A DNA stretch of 64,000 bases from Magnetospirillum sp. (GTDB lineage: Bacteria > Pseudomonadota > Alphaproteobacteria > Rhodospirillales > Magnetospirillaceae), in contig JANQAI010000013.1 in NCBI GenBank assembly GCA_024707145.1, positions 356,747-420,746 of the forward strand. Direction: 5' to 3'. Below, piece by piece: positions 26,586 to 34,771 of the stretch (the stretch's first letter is position 1; each line of letters opens with the position of its first letter). A program made the translations under genes and the position numbers. The notes under the pieces were generated by a model. The model worked only from the letters and a program-made list of their open reading frames with translations. It did no database searches and had not been told where the DNA came from.

Positions 26586-28727
26586 GTGACAACCCTGCAG
26601 CCCGTCGAGAGCCTTGCCATCGATATCGAGTCCAAGGACCGGTTCATCAATCGCGAGCTGTCCTGGCTCGCCTTCAATCTGCGGGTCATCGAGGAGGCGT
26701 TCAATCCACGCCATCCCCTGCTGGAGCGTCTGCGCTTCCTCTCCATCTCGGCTTCGAATCTGGACGAATTCTACATGGTGCGCGTCGCCGGCCTGAAGGG
26801 GCAGGTGGATGCCGGGGTGATGACCACTTCCGAGGACGGCCTGACTCCGGCCCAGCAGCTGGCCGCCATCAACCGCGAGGCCAGCGATCTGCTGGCCGCC
26901 CAGAAGCGCTGCTGGGGCGAACTGAAGGGCGAGCTGCGCGACGCCGGCATCGCCGTCATCGACGGCGATGAACTGACCAAGGCGGACATGAAGTGGCTGG
27001 ACACCCGCTTCATGGAGCATATCTTCCCGGTGCTGACGCCGCTGGCCATCGATCCGGCCCACCCGTTCCCGTTCATCCCCAATGCCGGCATCGCCCTGGT
27101 GCTGCACCTGTTCCGCCTGGATGACGGCGAGGTGCTGCGCGCGCTGGTGCCGCTGCCGCAGCAGATCGAGCGCTTCATCCGCCTGCCCGGCGAGGCCATC
27201 CGCTTCCTGCCGCTGGAAAACCTGGTCCTACTGTTCCTCGACCACCTGTTTCCGGGCTTCCGCATGGAAGGCCACGGCATGTTCCGCGTCATCCGCGACT
27301 CGGAAATGGACATCGACGAAGAGGCGGAGGACCTGGTCCAGGTGTTCGAGACGGCGCTGAAGCGCCGCCGCCGCGGCCACGTCATCCGCCTGACCTTCAA
27401 TTCCGGCATCCCCGAGGAACTGAAGCAGCTGGTGATCGCCGAAATGCACGTGGCCGAGGCCGACGTGTACGAGTTCGAATCCTCCATCGGCCTGGTGGAC
27501 ACCAAGCAGATCATCACCGACGAGCGCCCCGATCTGCTGTTCCCGCCCTACAACGCCCGCTTCCCCGAGCGCATCCGCGATTTCGGCGGCGATTGCTTCG
27601 CCGCCATCCGCAAGAAGGACATCGTCGTCCACCACCCGTTCGAAAGTTTCGACGTGGTGGTGCAGTTCATCCGCCAGGCTGCGCGCGACCCCAACGTGGT
27701 GGCTATCAAGCAGACCCTGTACCGCACCTCCAAGGACAGCCCCATCGTCACGGCGCTGGTCGAGGCGGCCGAGGCCGGCAAGTCGGTGACCGCCATGGTG
27801 GAGCTGAAGGCCCGCTTCGACGAAGAGGCCAACATCCGCTGGGCTCGCGACCTGGAGGCGGCCGGCGCCCAGGTGGTGTTCGGCTTCCTGGAACTGAAGA
27901 CCCACGCCAAGATCAGCCTGGTGGTGCGGCGCGAAAGCGGTGGGCTGGTGTCCTACGTGCATTTCGGCACCGGCAACTACCACCCCATCACCGCCAAGAT
28001 CTATACCGACCTGTCCTTCTTCACCAGCGATCCCCAGCTCACCCTGGATGCCGCCAAGGCGTTCAACTACATGACCGGCTACGCCACGCCCGAGCAGATG
28101 GAGAAGCTGGCCATCGCGCCGCTGGCCCTGAAGAAGAAGCTGCTGGCGCTGATCGCCGTCGAGACCGAGAATGCCAAGGCCGGCAAGCCGGCGGCCATCT
28201 GGGCCAAGATGAACTCCATCGTCGACCCGACGCTGATCGACGCCCTCTACCGCGCCTCCCAAGCGGGCGTGCAGATCGACTTGGTGGTGCGTGGCATCTG
28301 CTGCCTGCGCCCCGGCGTGCCCGGCCTGTCCGACAACATCCGGGTCAAGTCCATCGTCGGCCGCTTCCTGGAGCATTCCCGCATCATGGTGTTCGGCAAC
28401 GGGGCGCGGCTGCCCTCGCGTCAGGCCAAGATATTCATCTCCTCGGCCGACTGGATGCAGCGCAACATGGACGGCCGGGTGGAAACCCTGGTGCCCATCG
28501 AGAACCCCACCGTGCACCGCCAAATCCTGGAACAGATCATGGTGGCCAACCTGAAGGACAACGAGCAAAGCTGGCTGCTCGGCCCCGATGGCACCTATAC
28601 CCGCATGGTCGTGGGCGAGAACGGCTTCAACGCCCATACTTACTTCATGACCAACCCCAGCCTGTCGGGCCGCGGCAGCGCGCTGGAGAAGGGTCGCCGG
28701 CCGAAGCTGGTGCTGGGCAAGGATTGA
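26586..28727 (+). CDS. ppk1: Polyphosphate kinase 1
   Basis: Synthesises polyphosphate from ATP at the membrane. At 713 residues it has typical length. It begins with the four-helix N domain (RFINRELSWLAFNLRVIEEA, FLSISASNLDEFYMVRVAGL). The catalytic core has the autophosphorylated histidine in YVHFGTGNYHPITAKIYTDL and a second PLD-like histidine in GRFLEHSRIMVFGNG. Basic residues for ATP are in LYRTSKDSPIVTALVEAAEA. The GTG at 26586 has GGAGAAG upstream. It is followed 8 bp later by the exopolyphosphatase gene, the usual ppk-ppx pair. Confidence 0.97.
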   Translation: MTTLQPVESLAIDIESKDRFINRELSWLAFNLRVIEEAFNPRHPLLERLRFLSISASNLDEFYMVRVAGLKGQVDAGVMTTSEDGLTPAQQLAAINREASDLLAAQKRCWGELKGELRDAGIAVIDGDELTKADMKWLDTRFMEHIFPVLTPLAIDPAHPFPFIPNAGIALVLHLFRLDDGEVLRALVPLPQQIERFIRLPGEAIRFLPLENLVLLFLDHLFPGFRMEGHGMFRVIRDSEMDIDEEAEDLVQVFETALKRRRRGHVIRLTFNSGIPEELKQLVIAEMHVAEADVYEFESSIGLVDTKQIITDERPDLLFPPYNARFPERIRDFGGDCFAAIRKKDIVVHHPFESFDVVVQFIRQAARDPNVVAIKQTLYRTSKDSPIVTALVEAAEAGKSVTAMVELKARFDEEANIRWARDLEAAGAQVVFGFLELKTHAKISLVVRRESGGLVSYVHFGTGNYHPITAKIYTDLSFFTSDPQLTLDAAKAFNYMTGYATPEQMEKLAIAPLALKKKLLALIAVETENAKAGKPAAIWAKMNSIVDPTLIDALYRASQAGVQIDLVVRGICCLRPGVPGLSDNIRVKSIVGRFLEHSRIMVFGNGARLPSRQAKIFISSADWMQRNMDGRVETLVPIENPTVHRQILEQIMVANLKDNEQSWLLGPDGTYTRMVVGENGFNAHTYFMTNPSLSGRGSALEKGRRPKLVLGKD

Positions 28728-28734
28728 CGAGGGC

Positions 28735-30219
28735 ATGAAGATCAAGCGCCGTCAGGAGCCGGTAGGGATCATCGACATCGGCTCCAACTCGATCCGTCTT
28801 TGCGTCTATGACGGCGCCAGCCGTGTGCCGGTGCCCCTGTTCAACGAGAAAGCGGTGTGCGCCCTGGGCCTGGGCCTGGGCAGCAGCGGTCGCCTCAACC
28901 CCGCCGGTGTCGCCCAGGCCGTTGCCGTGGTGGGCCGCTTCATCGCCCTGTCGCGGGCCATGCAGGTGGAGCGCCTGGACATCCTGGCGACGGCGGCGGT
29001 GCGCGACGCCTCGGACGGTGACGATTTCGTCCGCGCGATCGAGCATGGCTACGGCGTCGAGGTCAAGGTGCTATCCGGCGGCCAGGAGGCCAAGGGGGCC
29101 GCCATGGGCGTGCTGTGCGGCACCCCCGACGCCGACGGCATCGTCGCCGACCTGGGCGGCGGCTCGCTGGAGTTGGTCACCGTGCAGGATGGCGATTTCG
29201 GCGAGCACGTCACCATGCCGCTGGGCGTGCTGCGGCTGTCCGAGGCCTCGGGAGACGACAAGTCCAAGGCCGCCGACATCGTCGACAAGCACCTCAAGGC
29301 GGTTCCCTGGCTGAAGGAAGGCAAGGGACGCCATCTGTATGCCGTGGGCGGCGCCTGGCGCGCCATCGCCCGCATCTGCATCGCCCAGACCCATCATCCG
29401 CTGACGGTGCTGGACAATTTCGCCCTGGACGCCCGCGAGGGCCTGCGCATCGTCGAACTGGTTTCGTCGCAGAGCAAGAAGTCGCTGGAGAAGGTGCCCG
29501 GCGTCTCCAAGAAGCGGGTGGCCAACCTGCCGCTGGCGGCGCTGACGCTGGAGAAGGTCATCCGCGCGACGCAGCCCGACCAGCTGGTGTTCTCCATCTA
29601 CGGCATGCGCGAGGGCCAGTTCTACCGCCGCCTGCCCGAACGCCTGCGCCAGGAGGACCCGCTGCTGTCGGTGTGCCGGCAGATGGCGCAGATGAACTCG
29701 CGTTTCCCCGAGCATGGCGACGAGCTGTTGGCGTGGATGGCGCCGCTGTTCCCCGGCGAGACGCCCCATCAGGCCCGCCTGCGCCACGCCGCCTGCCTGG
29801 TGTCGGACATCTTCTGGAACGAGCACCCGGACTACCGCGCCGAGCAGGCCTTCCTGCGCATCCTGCGGCTGCCCTTCATGGGTGTGGCCCATCGCGACCG
29901 CGCCGCCATCGCGTATTGCATCTTCCAGCGCTACCAGGGCGACGACGACAATCCCCACGCCCAGATGGCCGCCCATCTGCTGGACGAGACGCGCTTGCAG
30001 CGATGCCGGGTGATCGGGCTGGCCCTGCGTCTGGCCCATACCCTGTCGGGCGGCGCGCCCAACCTGCTGCGCGAGACCCGGCTGTACTCCGACAACGGCG
30101 AACTGGTGCTGGAGGTGCCGGCGGGCAATCCCGCCTTCGCCATCGAGAACGACCGCACCTTCGACCGCCTGGCCCGGGTGCTGGACTGCACCAACCTGGT
30201 GTTCCGCAGGGTCGGGTAG
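28735..30219 (+). CDS. ppx: Exopolyphosphatase / Ppx-GppA family phosphatase
   Basis: ASKHA-fold enzyme of 494 residues that removes terminal phosphate from polyphosphate or pppGpp. The N-terminus PVGIIDIGSNSIRLCVYDG is the phosphate-1 loop. The second signature is IVADLGGGSLELVTVQDGDF. The catalytic acid region is near LSGGQEAKGAAMGVL. The C-terminal third (HDxx-like region with RLRHAACLVSDIFWNEHPDY) matches the HD-like domain of long Ppx proteins. Eight bases separate it from ppk1, so the two are co-transcribed. Confidence 0.94.
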   Translation: MKIKRRQEPVGIIDIGSNSIRLCVYDGASRVPVPLFNEKAVCALGLGLGSSGRLNPAGVAQAVAVVGRFIALSRAMQVERLDILATAAVRDASDGDDFVRAIEHGYGVEVKVLSGGQEAKGAAMGVLCGTPDADGIVADLGGGSLELVTVQDGDFGEHVTMPLGVLRLSEASGDDKSKAADIVDKHLKAVPWLKEGKGRHLYAVGGAWRAIARICIAQTHHPLTVLDNFALDAREGLRIVELVSSQSKKSLEKVPGVSKKRVANLPLAALTLEKVIRATQPDQLVFSIYGMREGQFYRRLPERLRQEDPLLSVCRQMAQMNSRFPEHGDELLAWMAPLFPGETPHQARLRHAACLVSDIFWNEHPDYRAEQAFLRILRLPFMGVAHRDRAAIAYCIFQRYQGDDDNPHAQMAAHLLDETRLQRCRVIGLALRLAHTLSGGAPNLLRETRLYSDNGELVLEVPAGNPAFAIENDRTFDRLARVLDCTNLVFRRVG

Positions 30220-30394
30220 AGCATTTTCCGCCCTGACGCGGTCCGGGTGGGAAATGCGACAAGCCCGCGCGGTGCCTGAGCGGCCCCCGAAAGGGGCGCC
30301 GTGGTCCCAGGCGCTCGCCCTCTCCCTCAGGGCAATGGCGCCTACCCGCCGGTGGCGCCACCTCTCCTTCAGGTTTCGTCCGAAGGAGAGTGTC

Positions 30395-31672
30395 ATGGCC
30401 AATAGCTCCACCCTGCCTCCGTCCGGCGTGGTCGGCGCCGGCAGTTCCTCCGGCACCGCCGGCTCCACCGGCGCCGATACGGTCGGCGGCAGCACCGGCG
30501 GCACCACCGCCAGCCCCGAGATCTTCCCGCCCTTCCAGGAACCGGTCGAGGTGCGTGGCACGCCGGGCAACGACGTGATGATCGGCGGCGCCGACGACGA
30601 GCACATGCTGGCTTTCCGCGGCGACGACATCCTGTTCGGCGGGGCCGGCAACGACCAGCTGGACGGCGGCATCGGCGACGACCGGCTGGAGGGCGGCCCC
30701 GGCTTCGATTCCTATGACGGCGGGCCGGGCGGCGACACGCTCACCTTCGGCGTCGCCGATGGCCCCGCCAACGTGGACCTGGACACCTCGTCGGCGGTTT
30801 CGGGAGGCGTCTTCGAGTTCGTCCAGAACGTGGAGAACGTCACCGGCTCGGTGTTCGGCGACACCCTGCTGGGCGACGACAACGACAACCGGCTGGTGGG
30901 CGGCGGCGGCCTCGACCTCTTGGGCGGCCGGCTGGGCGACGACCTGCTGGATGGCGGCCGCGACGGCGCCTACGCCACCTGGGCCGGCGAGGACGGCGCC
31001 GTGACCGTGGACCTGGCCGCCGGTACCGCCGCCGAATGGGATGGCGGGCAGGACACCCTGGTGTCCATCGTCGGCGCCATCGGCACGGATTTCGACGACA
31101 CCCTGCGCGGCGACGCCGCCGCCAACCGCCTGGAGGGTGGTGCCGGCGGCGACCTGCTGGCCGGGCGGGGTGGCGACGACATCCTGGTGGGCGGCGCCGG
31201 CGCCGACACCCTGCAAGGGGGCGCCGGCATCGATACCGCCGATTATTCCGGCGCGGGGCCGGTGCGCGCCAGCCTGCAATCGGGCGAGGCGGTGGACGAG
31301 GGCGGCGCGGTGGACCGGCTCAGCGGCATCGAGAACCTCGTCGGCTCGCTCAGCCCTGACGTGCTGACGGGCGACGGCGCCGCCAACCGCCTGACCGGCG
31401 GCGTCGGGGCCGATACCCTGCGCGGCGGCGGTGGCGCCGACACCTTCGTGTTCACCGACCGGCTGGATTTCGGCGACACCATCCGCGACTTCCAGTCGGG
31501 GCTGGACCGCATCGAGATCGACCGCGCGGTGGTGGGCGACGGTACCGTCAGCTTCGACGACGCCAGCAACCACCTGCTGTGGGACCCCGACGGCAGCGGC
31601 GACTCCGAACCGGTGGTGGTCGCCACGGTGCAGGGCGACGGCGTGGCCTCGTCGGATATCGTGCTGGTGTGA
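30395..31672 (+). CDS. RTX calcium-binding repeat protein (type I secretion substrate)
   Basis: An acidic, glycine/aspartate-rich protein of 425 residues. A low-complexity Ser/Thr/Gly head (SSTLPPSGVVGAGSSSGTAG) lacks a signal peptide. At least four blocks of RTX nonapeptides follow, such as GGAGNDQLDGGIGDDRLEGG, GGGGLDLLGGRLGDDLLDGG and GGAGGDLLAGRGGDDILVGG. The C-terminus is a filamentous M10/serralysin-like tail (DTIRDFQSGLDRIEI, then ATVQGDGVASSDIVLV), as expected for ABC-type I export. ATG 30395 has GAAGGAGAG upstream. No type I exporter lies in the window and no enzymatic domain is present. Role likely extracellular or surface binding. Confidence 0.88.
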   Translation: MANSSTLPPSGVVGAGSSSGTAGSTGADTVGGSTGGTTASPEIFPPFQEPVEVRGTPGNDVMIGGADDEHMLAFRGDDILFGGAGNDQLDGGIGDDRLEGGPGFDSYDGGPGGDTLTFGVADGPANVDLDTSSAVSGGVFEFVQNVENVTGSVFGDTLLGDDNDNRLVGGGGLDLLGGRLGDDLLDGGRDGAYATWAGEDGAVTVDLAAGTAAEWDGGQDTLVSIVGAIGTDFDDTLRGDAAANRLEGGAGGDLLAGRGGDDILVGGAGADTLQGGAGIDTADYSGAGPVRASLQSGEAVDEGGAVDRLSGIENLVGSLSPDVLTGDGAANRLTGGVGADTLRGGGGADTFVFTDRLDFGDTIRDFQSGLDRIEIDRAVVGDGTVSFDDASNHLLWDPDGSGDSEPVVVATVQGDGVASSDIVLV

Positions 31673-32037
31673 CGGCGCCGCCGGGTAGCGACACATGCAC
31701 TTCCGACCAGCACGACGCCAAACGGTCCCACATGGGTGGCCGGGGTAGGTCCACGGTTGTCCGGTTTCGCATGCGCCCGGTCGGGCACGATGAGCAACAC
31801 GGATGGCACGGAAGGGATCTCCCCCCGGCAGGACGTTGCCGGTTCTGACGCGACCTGCCGAGCGGAGATCTTTCGTCGGCTGCGCCTCCTCAAGATGACA
31901 GGGGAGGGCGAATGCGTCGTGCCGAAACCCTGCGTCAACGAGTTCCGTCGTTGCACTCAGGATGACACTCTCAGATGTCCATTCGCGTCTCATGGCACAG
32001 CCTCACCGCGCGGGCACTCTCCGCGAAGGCCTAACCA
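31673..32037. repeat. Intergenic repeat block (families shared with 34.3, 37.5 and 44.2 kb)
   Basis: No gene was found. Positions 31757-31814 (containing cccggtcggg and atgagcaacacggatgg) recur at 37509-37566. Positions 31816-31900 are about 85 percent identical, in inverted orientation, to 34339-34422; shared words include ggcgcagccgacgaaagatc. These are non-coding dispersed repeats. Confidence 0.75.
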
Positions 32038-32442
32038 TCAAACCCGGCGGCCCTGCTTGCCCGCCAGGGCCCGGATCAGGGAGCAGACCGAGCGGCGGCG
32101 ATCCTCGGGGATGGTGGCGTAGGCGCGCAGCATGTCCAGGGTCTCGCGCCAGGACGGAGAACCGGCGGCGGCGGGCAGGGGGATGTCGTCGGGCAGATCG
32201 TCGAAGAAGAAGCCAAGGGGGACGTCGAGCACGCGGGTCAGGCGGTAGAGCATGGCCGCCGAGAGGCGGTTGGTGCCGCGCTCGTATTTCTGCACCTGCT
32301 GGAAGGTGACGCCGAGGGCGCGGCCCAGTTCGGTCTGGGACAGGGCCATCAGGGTGCGGCGCAGGCGGATGCGAGCGCCCAGGTGGGCGTCGATGGGATC
32401 GACCGGCCGGCGGCGACGCGGTGGCGGGGGAAGAACGGACAC
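32038..32442 (-). CDS. XRE-family regulator (paralogue of the 4-kb gene)
   Basis: A protein of 134 residues with an arginine/proline-rich arm, then a helix-turn-helix (RIRLRRTLMALSQTELGRAL, TFQQVQKYERGTNRLSAAML) and the tail DVPLGFFFDDLPDDIP. It is clearly paralogous to the gene at 4046-4525, and the TFQQVQKYERG.NR block is shared. The start is a GTG at 32442 with AAGGAG upstream. The arms differ, so the two may recognise similar sites under different signals. The location next to phage-type regulators and repeats suggests an accessory copy. Confidence 0.85.
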   Translation of the reverse strand: MSVLPPPPRRRRPVDPIDAHLGARIRLRRTLMALSQTELGRALGVTFQQVQKYERGTNRLSAAMLYRLTRVLDVPLGFFFDDLPDDIPLPAAAGSPSWRETLDMLRAYATIPEDRRRSVCSLIRALAGKQGRRV

Positions 32443-32688
32443 GGCGAGGGCTCCTTGGTTCCGGGCAGGCGCAGGCGCGCCCCGCTACCGGGGCGGCATC
32501 GTGAAAGGGGCATGGGAGGACCGGGGGGCGGGCCGGGGCGGCAGCAAGCGGGGCCGGAGGCCGGACGGCCCGACCCGCCGTCGGCCATGCCGACATCCTG
32601 CCGGATATCCGAGTCGCTGACCGCAGGGACGCGCGCCTGCCAGGACGGTATGTCCAGAGCATGGTCGTCACGACGGCGCCTGGTCATG

Positions 32689-33012
32689 TCAGACGGCCTC
32701 CGCCGGATTGACGTTGCGTGCCTGCCGGGCCGTGGTACGGTTGGGCTTGCGCACGATGACGATGCGGTTGCCCGCGTCGTCATAGCGTTCGGGGAACAAC
32801 TTGCGAGGGTCTAGGCCGAGGGCTTCTGCGATCACCGTTTCCAGTCGATAAGACGGCGCCATGAGCGCGTTGCCCATTGCCTGGGGGCTGACCCCTTCCA
32901 GCTCAGCCAACTGACGGAGGGACTTCCCCTTCAGCTTCAGGCTGGCACAGACCCACACCCGCCGTTTGGCGGGTTCTTTTGGGATATTAAAGGTTGTTTT
33001 GTCAGGTGGCAT
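32689..33012 (-). CDS. Ner/Nlp-type phage regulator
   Basis: A protein of 107 residues similar to Mu Ner and Nlp (Sfs) DNA-binding proteins. The core is RRVWVCASLKLKGKSLRQLA, then ELEGVSPQAMGNALMAPSYR and ETVIAEALGLDPRKLFPERY, with a basic tail (RKPNRTTARQARN). Ner silences early phage promoters and is normally divergent from the phage repressor, as here with the gene at 33.1 kb. ATG 33012 has no obvious ribosome-binding site; a TTG at 33048 is an alternative. It is likely a remnant of a Mu-like immunity region. Confidence 0.8.
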   Translation of the reverse strand: MPPDKTTFNIPKEPAKRRVWVCASLKLKGKSLRQLAELEGVSPQAMGNALMAPSYRLETVIAEALGLDPRKLFPERYDDAGNRIVIVRKPNRTTARQARNVNPAEAV

Positions 33013-33024
33013 GACAACGAGAAT

Positions 33025-33040
33025 AGCTAGAAAATTAGCT
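33025..33040. promoter_or_regulatory. Operator candidate in divergent Ner/repressor region
   Basis: agctagaaaattagct has 5-bp inverted arms (agcta/tagct) around an A-rich centre, in the 92-bp AT-rich gap between the divergent Ner-type and XRE genes. Confidence 0.4.
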
Positions 33041-33104
33041 GCAATCAAGCGGTTTTCCAGCCAGCCGGTTAGATTTTGACCAATACGTGGCGAGAAAAGT
33101 ATCT

Positions 33105-33794
33105 ATGACCTTGAGGGGAAAAGAAAAAGCTGGAACGGACGTAACGCCCGGAAGCGTCAGGGCGAGCCTTACGGATGAAGAACGGAACCGTAAGGATGCC
33201 AAGGAATTCGGCGACCGCCTGCGCAGCCTCATCCCAGACGGGATGTCGCAGGCGACGTTCGCCACTGACCTCGGCAGCTCGGAGGCTGGGCTAAAAAATT
33301 GGCTGACCGGCAAGCACGATCCTGGCTTGTCCACCCTGCGCCGGATGGCCCAAGTGGGCGGCGTTACGCTGGGATGGCTGGCCGACGGTATCGTCACCGC
33401 GGCGGCGGATGCACGCGCCCAGGACCGTTATCTCGCTATGCTCATCGAGCGCGCCGGAACACCGCCTGACCCGGAGGTGGCGCGGCAGGTATCCCTTTGG
33501 CGGGAGATGCGCGACCTCAATGCCCAGTTGCTCCAGTCGCTGGAAGAATTGGAGCGTGGCGGGGTACCAGGTCGGCCGTTTCCGTCGCCGGGATCGGACG
33601 TCAACACCGATGCACTGGCCGGCGCCATGGCTGCGGTTGATGAGTTGATTCAAGAACGGAAATTGAAGAACTTTTCGTTCGACAAACGCGCGCAATTAAC
33701 CGCGATCATATACAAGCAGTTGACCAAGGTCGGCGCGAATGGCCAAATCGACAAGGAGTTTGTTGGTGACCTCCTCGATGCGGCATGCCGATGA
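33105..33794 (+). CDS. XRE/CI-like phage-type repressor
   Basis: A protein of about 229 residues. After a charged head comes a helix-turn-helix (SQATFATDLGSSEAGLKNWL, TGKHDPGLSTLRRMAQVGGV). A linker and a helical C-terminal region follow (DRYLAMLIERAGTPPDPEVA, then RKLKNFSFDKRAQLTAIIYK). There is no LexA-type Ser/Lys peptidase site, so it is not a self-cleaving CI. It resembles short repressors of Mu-like or cryptic phages and is divergent from the Ner-type gene. ATG 33105 is taken; an in-frame GTG at 33087 would add six residues. It overlaps the next gene (ATGA). Confidence 0.78.
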   Translation: MTLRGKEKAGTDVTPGSVRASLTDEERNRKDAKEFGDRLRSLIPDGMSQATFATDLGSSEAGLKNWLTGKHDPGLSTLRRMAQVGGVTLGWLADGIVTAAADARAQDRYLAMLIERAGTPPDPEVARQVSLWREMRDLNAQLLQSLEELERGGVPGRPFPSPGSDVNTDALAGAMAAVDELIQERKLKNFSFDKRAQLTAIIYKQLTKVGANGQIDKEFVGDLLDAACR

Positions 33795-34153
33795 ATAACG
33801 ACTGGAAGATGGAAGCCCGGCGACTTCTGGCCCAAATGGGCGGAAACAATGACAATGCCCAGAAGGAAGCAAGCCCGTCCGGCATTCACTTTCACGGGCC
33901 GGTGACCGTTAACGTTGCGATTGGCGATGGGCTGGATGCCACCATCCAGCGGCTCACCCTGCAGGCGCGGCTCCAAGGCTATTTAGCTGCAGAGGGTGAC
34001 GCGGTCGCCAAGGCATTCCGGGAGGAACTGGAACACGCCTACGGCAGAAACGGCGTCGATACGCTGACGAACTCGGAACTGGTCGATCTTATGGCCAATA
34101 TCAACAAGCTGCTGCGCGCCGCCCGCATGTTGGCCGCGACGCCGAAGCGTTAG
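33791..34153 (+). CDS. Small protein coupled to the phage-type repressor
   Basis: A protein of 120 residues (MNNDWKMEARRLLAQMGGNN). It has a short beta-rich motif, SGIHFHGPVTVNVAIGDGLD, followed by an amphipathic helical region (LQGYLAAEGDAVAKAFREEL) and a basic C-terminus. Its ATG overlaps the repressor stop, so the two are translationally coupled and the product probably acts with the repressor. HFHGPVTVN-type segments occur in small phage regulatory proteins, but no family was securely recognised. Confidence 0.65.
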   Translation: MNNDWKMEARRLLAQMGGNNDNAQKEASPSGIHFHGPVTVNVAIGDGLDATIQRLTLQARLQGYLAAEGDAVAKAFREELEHAYGRNGVDTLTNSELVDLMANINKLLRAARMLAATPKR

Positions 34154-34516
34154 ATCCGGGTGGGGAAGCGCGAGCGGTTAGGGGCCAAATACCCCACCCC
34201 ACGGGACTTTTTTGACTATTTCGGGCCAAATCGGCCACCTCCCCACAGGAAGAAGTCTTCGCGCTCCCTTTCCGCGTCATGGCCGGGCTTGACGAGGGGG
34301 GATGGGCGGGTTCTCCGCATGATGTCCTCACACTCCCGTGTCATCTTGGGAGGCGCAGCCGACGAAAGATCTCCGCCTGGCATATCGTGTCAGAGACGGC
34401 AATATCCTGCCAGGCGGAGATCCCTCGGTCGCACGACTCCTTCGGGATGACTTGGGAACGTGAAAACGGTTTGCTCTCGGCTATAAATCCGGAGGCCATT
34501 GCGCCCAGAAAGGATG
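34154..34516. repeat. Non-coding stretch carrying an inverted copy of the 31.8-kb repeat
   Basis: There is no gene. Positions 34339-34451 hold the repeat (tgtcatcttgggaggcgcag and onward to cttcgggatgac). Its left part mirrors 31816-31900; its right part (gatccctcgg to cgggatgac) recurs at 44220-44250. A partial REP-like ccgggcttgacgaggg lies near 34283. Confidence 0.7.
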
Positions 34517-34711
34517 ATGACCGGCATGCACATTCGCCCTGCTCACATGAACGATGCCCCGTCGATCTGGCGCATCATTGGCCCGACCATCCGAGCTGGC
34601 GAGACATATGCACTGGATCGGGACATGACCGAAGCCGACGCCCTCGCCTATTGGCTGGGCGGCGATCGGGAAGCCTTCGCCGCCAAAGGAAGCCTTCGCC
34701 GCCAAAGATAG
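34517..34711 (+). pseudogene. GNAT acetyltransferase remnant with 19-bp tandem duplication
   Basis: The frame begins MTGMHIRPAHMNDAPSIWRI and continues GPTIRAGETYALDRDMTEAD then ALAYWLGGDREAF. This is the usual N-terminal third of a GNAT N-acetyltransferase. At 34669-34706 a 19-bp unit (ggaagccttcgccgccaaa) is repeated in tandem, the frame shifts and a stop follows. The acetyl-CoA-binding half is missing. It is a clear dead gene at the edge of the accessory region. Confidence 0.8.
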
Positions 34712-34771
34712 TGGGCCTTCCTGGTGCCTTGATGGTGGAATCAAGGCCGTGTCCCCAAGTACGCCCAGCCG

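Noticed and set aside
30220..30394. Known riboswitch in the RTX leader
   Set aside because: Inverted repeats are present but no conserved core of a known riboswitch class was recognised.
29876..31993. 705-codon minus-strand frame across ppx and the RTX gene
   Set aside because: The sense strand has clear Ppx and RTX motifs; the antisense frame reflects GC-rich RTX repeats.
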